A stretch of 64,000 bases of DNA from an uncultured Moraxella sp. (GTDB lineage: Bacteria > Pseudomonadota > Gammaproteobacteria > Pseudomonadales > Moraxellaceae), in contig CALTTC010000001.1 of assembly GCA_943908425.1 (NCBI GenBank), forward strand, positions 62,001-126,000. Reading direction: 5' to 3'. How positions within the stretch are numbered: position 1 is the stretch's first letter; the number at the start of each line of letters is the position of its first letter. Made by a program: the position numbers and the translations under genes. Under the pieces are notes generated by a model that did no database searches, was not told the origin of the DNA, and saw only the letters and a program-made list of their open reading frames with translations. Of this stretch, positions 44,104 to 52,247 are shown one piece after another.

Positions 44104-45177
44104 ATGCCCAAATCTACCAAAAAAACCCGCACTCCCCACCCACGTTTCAAACGCATACTGCTTGCGGCGGTGTTGGCTAGTATCGTCATCTTGTCTAGTG
44201 TTGCGGTTTTTTTGAGCATTTTTGCTTCTAGTGCGCGCGACGCAAAAACACTGGTAGTAAGCACCGGCGACAGCTATCAAAGTGTCTTAAATAACTGGCA
44301 AACTCACCCTTTGGCGAGCAATTTTGTCACGCGCTTGTATCTAAAAAGCCAAGATTTACCACCCTTACAAAAAGGCACTTACCATATTCCAGCACAGGCA
44401 AGCTTGGCTCAGGCACTGCGTATTTTAGAGCAGGGAGCGGAGGCGACTATGGTCAAGGTACAAATCATTGAAGGCAAAACAATTAAAGACTTGTATCAAA
44501 TCCTAAAAACTACCGAAGGGCTTGATTTACAGACCTTGACACCAATGGATGGCGACTACACTTGGGCGGACGTGGCAACAGACAACGCCCGCGTGGCACA
44601 GGCGCTAGGGATTAGCGAACCTACGCATTTGGAGGGCTTATTTGCCCCTGATACTTACTTTTTTGCGACAGGGGCGAGCGACACGGCGGTGCTAAAAAAA
44701 CTCTATGAACGCCAGCAAGCCTTGATGACCAAGGCATGGGAGGCGCGCGATATGAGCTTGCCTTATCGTGACCCTTATGAGCTTTTGATTATGGCAAGCA
44801 TTATTGAAAAAGAGACAGGGATTACCAGTGAGCGTCCGCAAGTGTCAGCGGTATTTGTCAATCGCTTACAAAAAGGTATGCGCTTACAGACTGACCCTAC
44901 GATTATTTATGGCTTGTTTGATCGCTATGATGGCACGATTTATCGCACCAATATTGACGAAAAAACCGCTTACAACACTTACCAGATTGATGGCTTACCA
45001 CCCACGCCCATTGCCTTACCGTCGGCAGAGGCTTTAATGGCGGCGGCACAGCCAGATAAAAGTGACTATATCTTTTTTGTGGCGACAGGTAAGGGCGGAC
45101 ACAAGTTTAGCAAGACGTTAGCTGAGCATAATCAAGCGGTGGCAGAATATAGACGCGTATTAGCCAGTCAGCAGTAG
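44104..45177 (+). CDS. mltG: Endolytic murein transglycosylase MltG (YceG family)
   Basis: 357 residues. Basic N-terminus (KSTKKTRTPHPRFKR), one membrane helix (about 18-42), then LysM-like and YceG domains in the periplasm. Catalytic Glu lies in LIMASIIEKETG (about residue 237). RLQTDPTIIYGL and IDGLPPTPIALPS are family marks. Cuts nascent glycan strands to set their length. Followed by tmk 18 bp later, the usual arrangement. Confidence 0.94.
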   Translation: MPKSTKKTRTPHPRFKRILLAAVLASIVILSSVAVFLSIFASSARDAKTLVVSTGDSYQSVLNNWQTHPLASNFVTRLYLKSQDLPPLQKGTYHIPAQASLAQALRILEQGAEATMVKVQIIEGKTIKDLYQILKTTEGLDLQTLTPMDGDYTWADVATDNARVAQALGISEPTHLEGLFAPDTYFFATGASDTAVLKKLYERQQALMTKAWEARDMSLPYRDPYELLIMASIIEKETGITSERPQVSAVFVNRLQKGMRLQTDPTIIYGLFDRYDGTIYRTNIDEKTAYNTYQIDGLPPTPIALPSAEALMAAAQPDKSDYIFFVATGKGGHKFSKTLAEHNQAVAEYRRVLASQQ

Positions 45178-45195
45178 TTAATAAGGAAATAAATA

Positions 45196-45831
45196 ATGGC
45201 GCTTAGCGATAGTTCCGCCAAGTTTATCAGCTTTGAGGGCAGTGAGGGCGTGGGCAAGACCACGGCGATTGATGGCTTGTGTCAGTATTTAACAGCAAAA
45301 AATATCGCTTTTGTACGTACGCGTGAGCCGGGGGGCACGCCTTTTGCCGAGCTGTTGCGCGCACGCTTATTGGATAATACCACGCAAATGAGTGTGGATA
45401 CCGAGCTATTGACGATTTTTACGGCACGCGCTGACCATTTGGCGGAGGTTATTTTGCCGAACTTGACGGCAAATCGCTGGGTAATTTGCGACCGCTTTGT
45501 GGATTCTACTGTGGCATATCAAGGTTTTGGGCGTTATCACGGTGTGGCGGATTATTTAGCCAAGATTGAGCTTTTGACGCGTTATTTTGTGCCACGCTTG
45601 CCGGATTTGACCTTTTGGTTAGACTTAGACGTTGCCAAAGGCTTGGCGCGTGCAGGGCGACGTGGTACGCCAGACAGATTTGAATCCGAAACACTGGATT
45701 TTTTTTATCGGGTGCAACAAGGCTTTATTCATCAAGCGACCACTAATCCCGCTGTGGTGCGTATTGATGCCGATGGCACAAAAGAGACGGTACTTGCACA
45801 GATTATTGCAAAATTAGAGCATGCAAACTAG
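45196..45831 (+). CDS. tmk: Thymidylate kinase
   Basis: 211 residues. Phosphorylates dTMP to dTDP. P-loop FEGSEGVGKTTAID (about 13-26), TREPGGTPFAE, CDRFVDSTVAYQG (the DRY/DRF motif) and lid region ARAGRRGTPDRFE. Starts with ATG after TAAGGAAATAA. Confidence 0.96.
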   Translation: MALSDSSAKFISFEGSEGVGKTTAIDGLCQYLTAKNIAFVRTREPGGTPFAELLRARLLDNTTQMSVDTELLTIFTARADHLAEVILPNLTANRWVICDRFVDSTVAYQGFGRYHGVADYLAKIELLTRYFVPRLPDLTFWLDLDVAKGLARAGRRGTPDRFESETLDFFYRVQQGFIHQATTNPAVVRIDADGTKETVLAQIIAKLEHAN

Positions 45832-46363
45832 GTCTTTTGCGTATGCTAGCAGTGTAATTGTCAATAAAATGACAGTAGCAAAAATGGCATTAGCATAGGT
45901 AGCAAAAGCACAAAGCATAGCTCGTGGGACTACCATAGCTTTCGTTGTAGGCTATTGAATGACAGTTTTGCACAATAGCCGTCCAAATTATTAAGCAATA
46001 ATATAGCTTAACCATCTTATAAACGCGAAAGTGATAACCATGAGCCATTTATCAAAAAGCGTTTATCATTACTATTAAATATTAGCTATTATCAGGCGTG
46101 CCATTTGTTATCGTAGCGCGCCTATCACACGAAACACTGTTGGCTTTTTATGCCACTTCCACATGTTAGAATATCAATGGCATCATTTTGGTGCTATTTA
46201 GTAGCAATAACGAACCTTTATGGCAAAAAATACTTAGCTCTAAGCTTTGATAGATGGGTTTAAAGGTTAATTCTGATTATGCCAAAAGCGAAAACTAACG
46301 TTGTGGCTTGATATGGTACGGTAAATTATTGGCATGATATAGCCAGTTAGCGAACCGAGCTTT
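45832..46363. other. 532-bp region without a gene
   Basis: No credible ORF on either strand; only short frames with no ribosome site. One 8-bp inverted repeat (GGCTATTG 45950-45957 / CAATAGCC 45973-45980) without a T-run. Base composition is slightly more AT-rich than the flanks. Possibly a decayed gene or control region of the converging Lrp gene end. Confidence 0.5.
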
Positions 46364-46789
46364 TTAAGTCTTATAAGTGGATAATAAAATAGAGGTTTCG
46401 CTACTAGCAACACCGCTAATGCTACGAATTCTATCCAAAATCTTATCAAAATTGGCCAAATTGTCCGCTTCTAATTCTACCAGTAAATCCCATTTGCCAT
46501 TGGTGCTGTGGACTTTTTTGGTGGCAAGCTCTAAGCTTAACGCCCGCGTGACCCCAGCAATTTTATTGCCGTCCACACGAATGTGCACCCACGCTTGCAC
46601 AAGCTGGCTTGGCGATAGTTTGGTTTGAATGGTGTAGCCAAGAATAATGCCAGCATTTTCCATTTGTTCAATGCGTTTACTGACACTGGCGCGCGACAGA
46701 CCAAGCGTCTTGGCAATGTGGCTGACAGGCGTGCGTGCATTGTTTTTTAGAATGCCCAAAATAGCGATGTCGGTACGGTCGGTTGTCAT
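46364..46789 (-). CDS. Lrp/AsnC family transcriptional regulator
   Basis: 141 residues. N-terminal winged helix (DIAILGILKNNARTPVSHIAKTLGLSRASVSKRIEQMENAGII) and a C-terminal RAM ligand-binding domain (VHIRVDG..., GKWDLLVELEADNL). These regulators sense amino acids. It is divergent from astC with only 120 bp between the start codons, so it is the natural candidate to control the arginine-succinyltransferase operon and itself. Confidence 0.9.
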   Translation of the reverse strand: MTTDRTDIAILGILKNNARTPVSHIAKTLGLSRASVSKRIEQMENAGIILGYTIQTKLSPSQLVQAWVHIRVDGNKIAGVTRALSLELATKKVHSTNGKWDLLVELEADNLANFDKILDRIRSISGVASSETSILLSTYKT

Positions 46790-46909
46790 AATGTATTAAT
46801 CACTAACAATTTGTGCAAAAATACCTTATTTTATGGCAAGTTGTCAATATAATTTAGCAAAATGCTTTGGCATAATAGGACTTTCATTGTGATATTAAGG
46901 ATTAAGTAT

Positions 46910-48115
46910 ATGCCAACCCGTGCTGACTTTAACGACTTGTTTGTCCCCGTCTATAACCCTGCAAGCTTCGTGCCAGAACGCGCTCAAGGCTCTAGAGTGT
47001 GGGATACTGAGGGGCAAGAGTATATTGATTTTGCTGGCGGTATCGCGGTCAATGCCCTTGGGCACGCGCACCCTGCCTTAGTGACGGCATTAAATGAGCA
47101 AGCCCAAAAGCTGTGGCATTTATCCAATGCCTATACCAATGTGGAAGCTTTAAAACTTGCTAAAACCTTGACCGAGCGTACCTTTGCTGAGCTCGTGTTT
47201 TTTGCCAATAGTGGCGCAGAAGCCAATGAAGCGGCGCTAAAACTTGCCCGTAAATACGGCAGTTTGCTTGACAGTAATAAAACCGAGATTATCAGCTTTA
47301 AACAATCCTTCCATGGACGTACCTTGTTTACGGTGTCGGTTGGTGGTCAAGAAAAATACTCCAAGATGTTTGCCCCCTTGCCTACAGGGATTAAACATGC
47401 AACTTACAACGACATTGCCTCGGTAAAAGCCTTGATAAGCGATAATACTTGTGCGGTAATCATTGAGCCAATACAAGGCGAGGGCGGAATTATTACCGCT
47501 GATAAGCAATTTTTTCGTGAACTTCGCACCTTGTGTGATGAGCACAACGCCTTATTGATTTTTGATGAAGTGCAAACTGGCGTTGGGCGTACAGGAACGT
47601 TGTATGCTTATATGCAAGCAGGCGTTGTCCCTGATGTTTTAACCACTGCTAAAGCATTGGGTGGCGGTTTTCCGATTGGGGCAATGCTGTGTACCAAGCG
47701 TGCTGGCGAAACACTGGTGGTGGGCGACCATGGCACTACCTATGGCGGTAATCCGCTAGCGTGTGCGGTGGCAAATTGCGTCTTATCGCTTATTGATGAT
47801 GAGCTACTACAAGGGGTGACGGCACGCCACGATTATTTTAAGGAAAAACTAGAGGCGCTCAATAACCAATATGGACTGTTTAGTGAAGTGCGCGGTGCGG
47901 GATTATTACTGGGCTGTGTACTAACAGAGGCTTATAAAGGGCGTGCTAAAGAGATTGTTACTTTGGCTGCGAGTCATGGCTTGATGTGCCTTGTCGCGGG
48001 TATGGATGTGGTGCGTTTCACGCCAGCATTAACGATTGATTATGCTGATATTGATGAGGGTATGGCGCGTTTTGCCCGTGCATTGGCAGAATTTAGCACG
48101 CAGGCGCAGGCATGA
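46910..48115 (+). CDS. astC: Succinylornithine/acetylornithine aminotransferase
   Basis: 401 residues from the ATG at 46910 behind TAAGGA. PLP class III aminotransferase: FANSGAEANEAALKLAR, FDEVQTGVGRTG, and the PLP lysine in TAKALGGGFPIGAML. ArgD and AstC cannot be told apart by motif, but the location directly before astA and astD identifies the catabolic role: transfer from succinylornithine to 2-oxoglutarate. It may double as ArgD. Confidence 0.9.
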   Translation: MPTRADFNDLFVPVYNPASFVPERAQGSRVWDTEGQEYIDFAGGIAVNALGHAHPALVTALNEQAQKLWHLSNAYTNVEALKLAKTLTERTFAELVFFANSGAEANEAALKLARKYGSLLDSNKTEIISFKQSFHGRTLFTVSVGGQEKYSKMFAPLPTGIKHATYNDIASVKALISDNTCAVIIEPIQGEGGIITADKQFFRELRTLCDEHNALLIFDEVQTGVGRTGTLYAYMQAGVVPDVLTTAKALGGGFPIGAMLCTKRAGETLVVGDHGTTYGGNPLACAVANCVLSLIDDELLQGVTARHDYFKEKLEALNNQYGLFSEVRGAGLLLGCVLTEAYKGRAKEIVTLAASHGLMCLVAGMDVVRFTPALTIDYADIDEGMARFARALAEFSTQAQA

Positions 48116-49128
48116 TTGTTCGCCACGCAACGCTTGATGATTTGCCGGCAATCCTTGCTTTAACGCAAACAGTGGAGGTGGGCATGACAAGCTTGCCTCA
48201 TGACGAACAAGTGCTACAAGCGCGCCTAGCATGCACACAAGACACCCTAGCACAGTGCATTCATCAAGACGAGCAGCGTTATTTGTTTGTTTTAGAGCTT
48301 GATAACAAGATTGTTGGGGTATCTGCCATTGAGGTTGCTGTAGGTAAAACATCGCCGTTTTATGATTTTCGCTTGACCACGGAAGTGCATTCATCAAGAC
48401 AGCTACAGGTGTATCATAGCTTAGAGGCGCTATTTTTGAGCAATGATTATACGGGGGCAAGTGAGCTTTGTAGCTTGTATTTGGCACCAGAATATCGCAA
48501 AGGTGCAAATGGTAAATTATTGTCAAAAGCAAGGCTATTGTTTATTGCTGGTTTTAAAGAATATTTTGCTGGTCGCCTGATTGCCGAGATGCGTGGCTAC
48601 TTTGATAGTACTGGCGTATCGCCATTTTGGGCGCATTTTAGCAGTAAATTTTTTCAAAGCGACTTTGCCAAGGTGGATTATTTGATTGGTACGGGGGATA
48701 AGACCTTTATTGCTGAACTTATGCCACGTTTTCCGATTTACCTTGATTTGATGCCGCAGCAGGCGAGAGCGGTTATTGGACAAGTGCACCCAAATACTGC
48801 TTCGGCGCTTAAATTGTTGCAAGATGAGGGACTGCGTTTTGATGGGCATATTGACATTATTGATGGCGGTCCTAAGGTTATCGCGCGGTTAGGTGATTTG
48901 CGCGCCGTACAAGACAGCGTGCTGTTGCCGGTAAGTGTAGGCAGTGGTGATGTGCCGGCAACGCGTGCTTATTTGGTAAGTAACGATGAATACGCAGGCT
49001 ATCGAGCAAGCGTGGTCTATTTGCCAGCGGTGTTAGGCGATAGCGTGCGCTTGTCGGCAGAGGATTTTGCCAATTTACGATTAACGACTGGGGCGTCAGT
49101 GCGCTTATTGCCACTTGATCCTAGTTGA
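48112..49128 (+). CDS. astA: Arginine N-succinyltransferase
   Basis: 338 residues, usual size 340-344. First step of the AST pathway: arginine plus succinyl-CoA. GNAT-like N-terminal half (IVRHATLDDLPAILAL) and the family-specific LYLAPEYRKGANGKLLSKARLLF, MRGYFDSTGVSPFW and FPIYLDLMPQQARAVIGQVH. Overlaps the astC stop by four bases. Confidence 0.94.
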   Translation: MIVRHATLDDLPAILALTQTVEVGMTSLPHDEQVLQARLACTQDTLAQCIHQDEQRYLFVLELDNKIVGVSAIEVAVGKTSPFYDFRLTTEVHSSRQLQVYHSLEALFLSNDYTGASELCSLYLAPEYRKGANGKLLSKARLLFIAGFKEYFAGRLIAEMRGYFDSTGVSPFWAHFSSKFFQSDFAKVDYLIGTGDKTFIAELMPRFPIYLDLMPQQARAVIGQVHPNTASALKLLQDEGLRFDGHIDIIDGGPKVIARLGDLRAVQDSVLLPVSVGSGDVPATRAYLVSNDEYAGYRASVVYLPAVLGDSVRLSAEDFANLRLTTGASVRLLPLDPS

Positions 49129-49149
49129 TAAACATATAAGGAAAGCATA

Positions 49150-50622
49150 ATGACAGAAACAATCGGTAAAAATTTCATAGATGGGGCGTGGACGGCGGCA
49201 ACAGGAGCGGTGTTCACCAAATACCACCCTTTGACCAATGCGCCCATTTGGACAGGAAATGAAACACGCCCTGAGGAGGTAGCGCATGCGCTAACAGTTG
49301 CACGCACGGCTTTTCTTGACTGGGCAAGCACGCCTTTGCAGACACGCATTGCCATTGTGCAGCGTTTTGCTGAATTGGTAACAACGCATCAAGATAAGCT
49401 GGCACACATTATTAGCCAGGAAACTAGTAAACCACTTTGGGAGACCGCAACAGAGGTGGCAGCGGTAATTGGCAAAGTGGCGATTTCTGTGCAAGCCTAT
49501 CATGAGCGCACTGGCGAAAAAAGCACCGCGATAGCAGATGGTGTGGCATCTTTGCGCCATCGTCCCCATGGCGTTTTGGCAGTGTTTGGTCCTTATAATT
49601 TTCCAGCGCATTTGCCGAATGGGCATATTGTGCCGGCACTGCTTGCGGGCAATACGCTGATATTAAAGCCAAGCGAGCTGACACCGTGGACAGCGGAATA
49701 TATGCTAACGCTATGGCAACAAGCAGGACTGCCAGCAGGGGTGCTAAATCTGGTGCAAGGGGGGCGTGATACAGGGGTGGCATTGACAGATTTGACAGAG
49801 TTAGATGGCATTTTGTTTACGGGGAGCGCAAGCACTGGCTTTGTGTTGCACGAAAAATTTGCCAAAACACCGCATAAAATCTTGGCGCTAGAGATGGGTG
49901 GCAATAATCCGCTGATTATCAATGATTTTAATGATGAAAAAGCGGTGGTCAATTTAGCATTGCAGTCGGCATTTTTGTCGGCAGGACAGCGCTGTACTTG
50001 CGCACGGCGTATTCTGGTCAAAAAAGGAGCGGCAGGTGATGCCTTTGTTGCCGCCTTTGTTGCCGCTGCTGACAAGCTTATCGTGGGGCATTATGAGGCG
50101 ACACCTGCGCCATTTATGGGTGGGGTGATTAGCCAAAATGCCGTACAAGCGCTACTTAGTGCGCAAGATAAATTGCAAGCGTTAGGCGCAACAACGCTAT
50201 TGCCCATGCGCCGATTGGATGAACATAGCACGTTATTAAGCCCAGGGATTTTGGAAGTGACGGGTATTAGCGTGCCTGATGAGGAATATTTTGGTCCATT
50301 GACCACGATTATTCGCTACGCTGACTTTGATGAGGCGCTGGCACTGGCGAATGCGACGCGTTTTGGCTTGTCGTGCAGTCTTGTCAGTCAAGAGCGCGCG
50401 CTGTTTGAGCGCTTATTGATTGAGGGGCGCGCCGGTATTATCAACTGGAATAAGCCAACCACAGGCGCGGCAAGTAGCGCACCCTTTGGGGGAGTTGGTG
50501 CGTCGGGCAACCATCGCCCGAGCGCTTATTACGCTGCCGATTATTGCGCCTATCCTGTCGCATCGATGGAGAGCACGGCGGTAGCATTGCCCAAAACATT
50601 ACCCCAAGGTGTGGTATTGTGA
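49150..50622 (+). CDS. astD: Succinylglutamate-semialdehyde dehydrogenase
   Basis: 490 residues. NAD-dependent oxidation of succinylglutamate semialdehyde, the fourth step. Aldehyde dehydrogenase motifs: GPYNFPAHLPNGHIVPALLAGN, EMGGNNPLI (general base Glu), catalytic Cys in SAGQRCTCARRIL and EEYFGPL near residue 380. AAGGAAAGCATAATG start. Confidence 0.95.
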   Translation: MTETIGKNFIDGAWTAATGAVFTKYHPLTNAPIWTGNETRPEEVAHALTVARTAFLDWASTPLQTRIAIVQRFAELVTTHQDKLAHIISQETSKPLWETATEVAAVIGKVAISVQAYHERTGEKSTAIADGVASLRHRPHGVLAVFGPYNFPAHLPNGHIVPALLAGNTLILKPSELTPWTAEYMLTLWQQAGLPAGVLNLVQGGRDTGVALTDLTELDGILFTGSASTGFVLHEKFAKTPHKILALEMGGNNPLIINDFNDEKAVVNLALQSAFLSAGQRCTCARRILVKKGAAGDAFVAAFVAAADKLIVGHYEATPAPFMGGVISQNAVQALLSAQDKLQALGATTLLPMRRLDEHSTLLSPGILEVTGISVPDEEYFGPLTTIIRYADFDEALALANATRFGLSCSLVSQERALFERLLIEGRAGIINWNKPTTGAASSAPFGGVGASGNHRPSAYYAADYCAYPVASMESTAVALPKTLPQGVVL

Positions 50623-51563
50623 AGCTATTAGATAGATTGCGGTCAAATCTCCCCTTATTGGCAGGAGAAAATGAGTATTGTCGTTGGCAGGTGCTAGAGG
50701 CAGGCGTGCTTAGCTTTACGCCTATGGTATTGAGTGCGCGCGCGGTCATTATCTCGGCAGGCATTCATGGCAACGAAACAGCGCCGATTGAACTGCTTGC
50801 TAAGCTGTGCGAGGCGATAATGACTGGCAAGCTTACGCTTAAGGTGCGTTTGCTTGTTATCTTTGGGAATTTGCCAGCAATGCTGACAGGCGTGCGTTAC
50901 CTAGAGGAGGATTTGAATCGTTTGTTTGCGAGTAGTGTGCAATCTATAAGCGGTGAGGCTATGCGTGCCAAACGGTTGCAAGCGCTCTGTGCGGATTTTA
51001 TTGCGACTCAATCACCGTGCTATCATTACGATTTACATACTGCCATTAAGCCGTCACTGCTCCCGACTTTTGCGTTATTGCCGTATAATACCTTGTCAGA
51101 TAGCTACCTGCGTGAGTGCCTAAGGCATGCGGCGCTAGATGCGCTAGTGTATCACAGCACAGCGAACACGACATTTAGCTGTTATACAGCAGCGCTTGGC
51201 GCACAAAGTGTCACGTTAGAGCTTGGGGCGGCAAAGCCCTTTGGTGAGAATAATTTGGCGGATTTTGCCCCAACAGAACAAATGCTGGTAGGAGTGATAA
51301 GTCAGTGCTTTGCAGGACAAGCGAGCGATACGGCAATACCGTTTGTGGTCAAGCACAGCTTGATTAAATCCAGTGCTGATTTTCGGTTTGTGATTGATAA
51401 AAACGCCCCAAATTTTTTGCAGATTGCTAAAGGGGCGCTGATTGCTAAGGATAAGCACCAAGATTTTGTACTAGATTATCCTGCTTATACGCTTTTTTTG
51501 AATGAATCGGTAAAAGTTGGATTGCGTGCTGGCTTATTTTTGCAGCGGCTAAGTGCCAGCTAA
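50619..51563 (+). CDS. astE: Succinylglutamate desuccinylase
   Basis: 314 residues from the GTG at 50619, which overlaps the astD stop by four bases (GTGA). It is a zinc hydrolase that releases succinate and glutamate. Zinc ligands at ISAGIHGNETAPIE and YDLHTAIKPS; a conserved Glu in SVTLELGAAKP. The usual order is astCADBE; astB (succinylarginine dihydrolase) is missing here. The last four bases overlap the convergent carbonic anhydrase gene. Confidence 0.92.
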   Translation: MKLLDRLRSNLPLLAGENEYCRWQVLEAGVLSFTPMVLSARAVIISAGIHGNETAPIELLAKLCEAIMTGKLTLKVRLLVIFGNLPAMLTGVRYLEEDLNRLFASSVQSISGEAMRAKRLQALCADFIATQSPCYHYDLHTAIKPSLLPTFALLPYNTLSDSYLRECLRHAALDALVYHSTANTTFSCYTAALGAQSVTLELGAAKPFGENNLADFAPTEQMLVGVISQCFAGQASDTAIPFVVKHSLIKSSADFRFVIDKNAPNFLQIAKGALIAKDKHQDFVLDYPAYTLFLNESVKVGLRAGLFLQRLSAS

Positions 51564-52228
51564 TCCAAAAAGTGCACTTCTCCTGTGGCGATGTCATAAA
51601 GTGCGCCGACCACGATTATCTCTTCTTTAGTGACCCGTGCGCCGATAACCGCCGATTGGCGTAGCTTTGTAACGTTACCGTTTACGTTGTCAATGATGGC
51701 GGTGGTTAATAATTCAGGCATTTTGTCGTGTAATTCGCATTTTAAATCGTCATTATCCATCGCCGCTAACATATTATCACGAATGCTTGGCTTGATATGG
51801 GCGATAAGTTCTGGTAATTTACCGGGTAATGCCACGCCTTTTTTGAGTACTTTAATGGCGGATGCCACTGCCCCACAGCCACTATGCCCAAGCACGACAA
51901 TCAGGCGGGTGTTTAAAAATTCGCTCGCGTATTCAAGGCTTGCTAAGCCGTCATCATTGACAATATTGCCCGCCACACGCACCACAAACAAATCGCCCGG
52001 TAACACATTAAATAACAGCTCAGGGGCAACGCGTGAATCAGCACAGCCAACAATGCTGGCAAACGGATACTGGCTACTTGCGCGCGCCTCACGTCCTGCG
52101 TGATAATCGCTAACGAACTCGCCACGTTGATAGGCGATATTGCCGGATTTCAAGCGCGCTAGTGCGGTCTTGGCATCAACGCTTGGAATATCGTCAGCTT
52201 TGATGGTATCGATGGATTTATCGGACAT
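51560..52228 (-). CDS. Beta-class carbonic anhydrase
   Basis: 222 residues. Interconverts CO2 and bicarbonate. Zinc ligands Cys in SIVGCADSR, His and Cys in VLGHSGCGAV; the Asp-Arg dyad lies in CADSRV. Bacterial Can/CynT relatives have the same layout, with an N-terminal arm of about 20 residues. ATG at 52228 follows AGGAGCG. Ends by overlapping astE convergently. Confidence 0.92.
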   Translation of the reverse strand: MSDKSIDTIKADDIPSVDAKTALARLKSGNIAYQRGEFVSDYHAGREARASSQYPFASIVGCADSRVAPELLFNVLPGDLFVVRVAGNIVNDDGLASLEYASEFLNTRLIVVLGHSGCGAVASAIKVLKKGVALPGKLPELIAHIKPSIRDNMLAAMDNDDLKCELHDKMPELLTTAIIDNVNGNVTKLRQSAVIGARVTKEEIIVVGALYDIATGEVHFLD

Positions 52229-52247
52229 TATCGCTCCTTATTTGTGG

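Noticed and set aside
46267..46449. 60-codon minus-strand ORF with a hydrophobic start
   Set aside because: Overlaps the end of the Lrp gene on the same strand in another frame and has no ribosome site.
48029..48532. 167-codon minus-strand ORF over astC/astA
   Set aside because: Lies opposite two conserved overlapping ast genes, with no recognisable domain.
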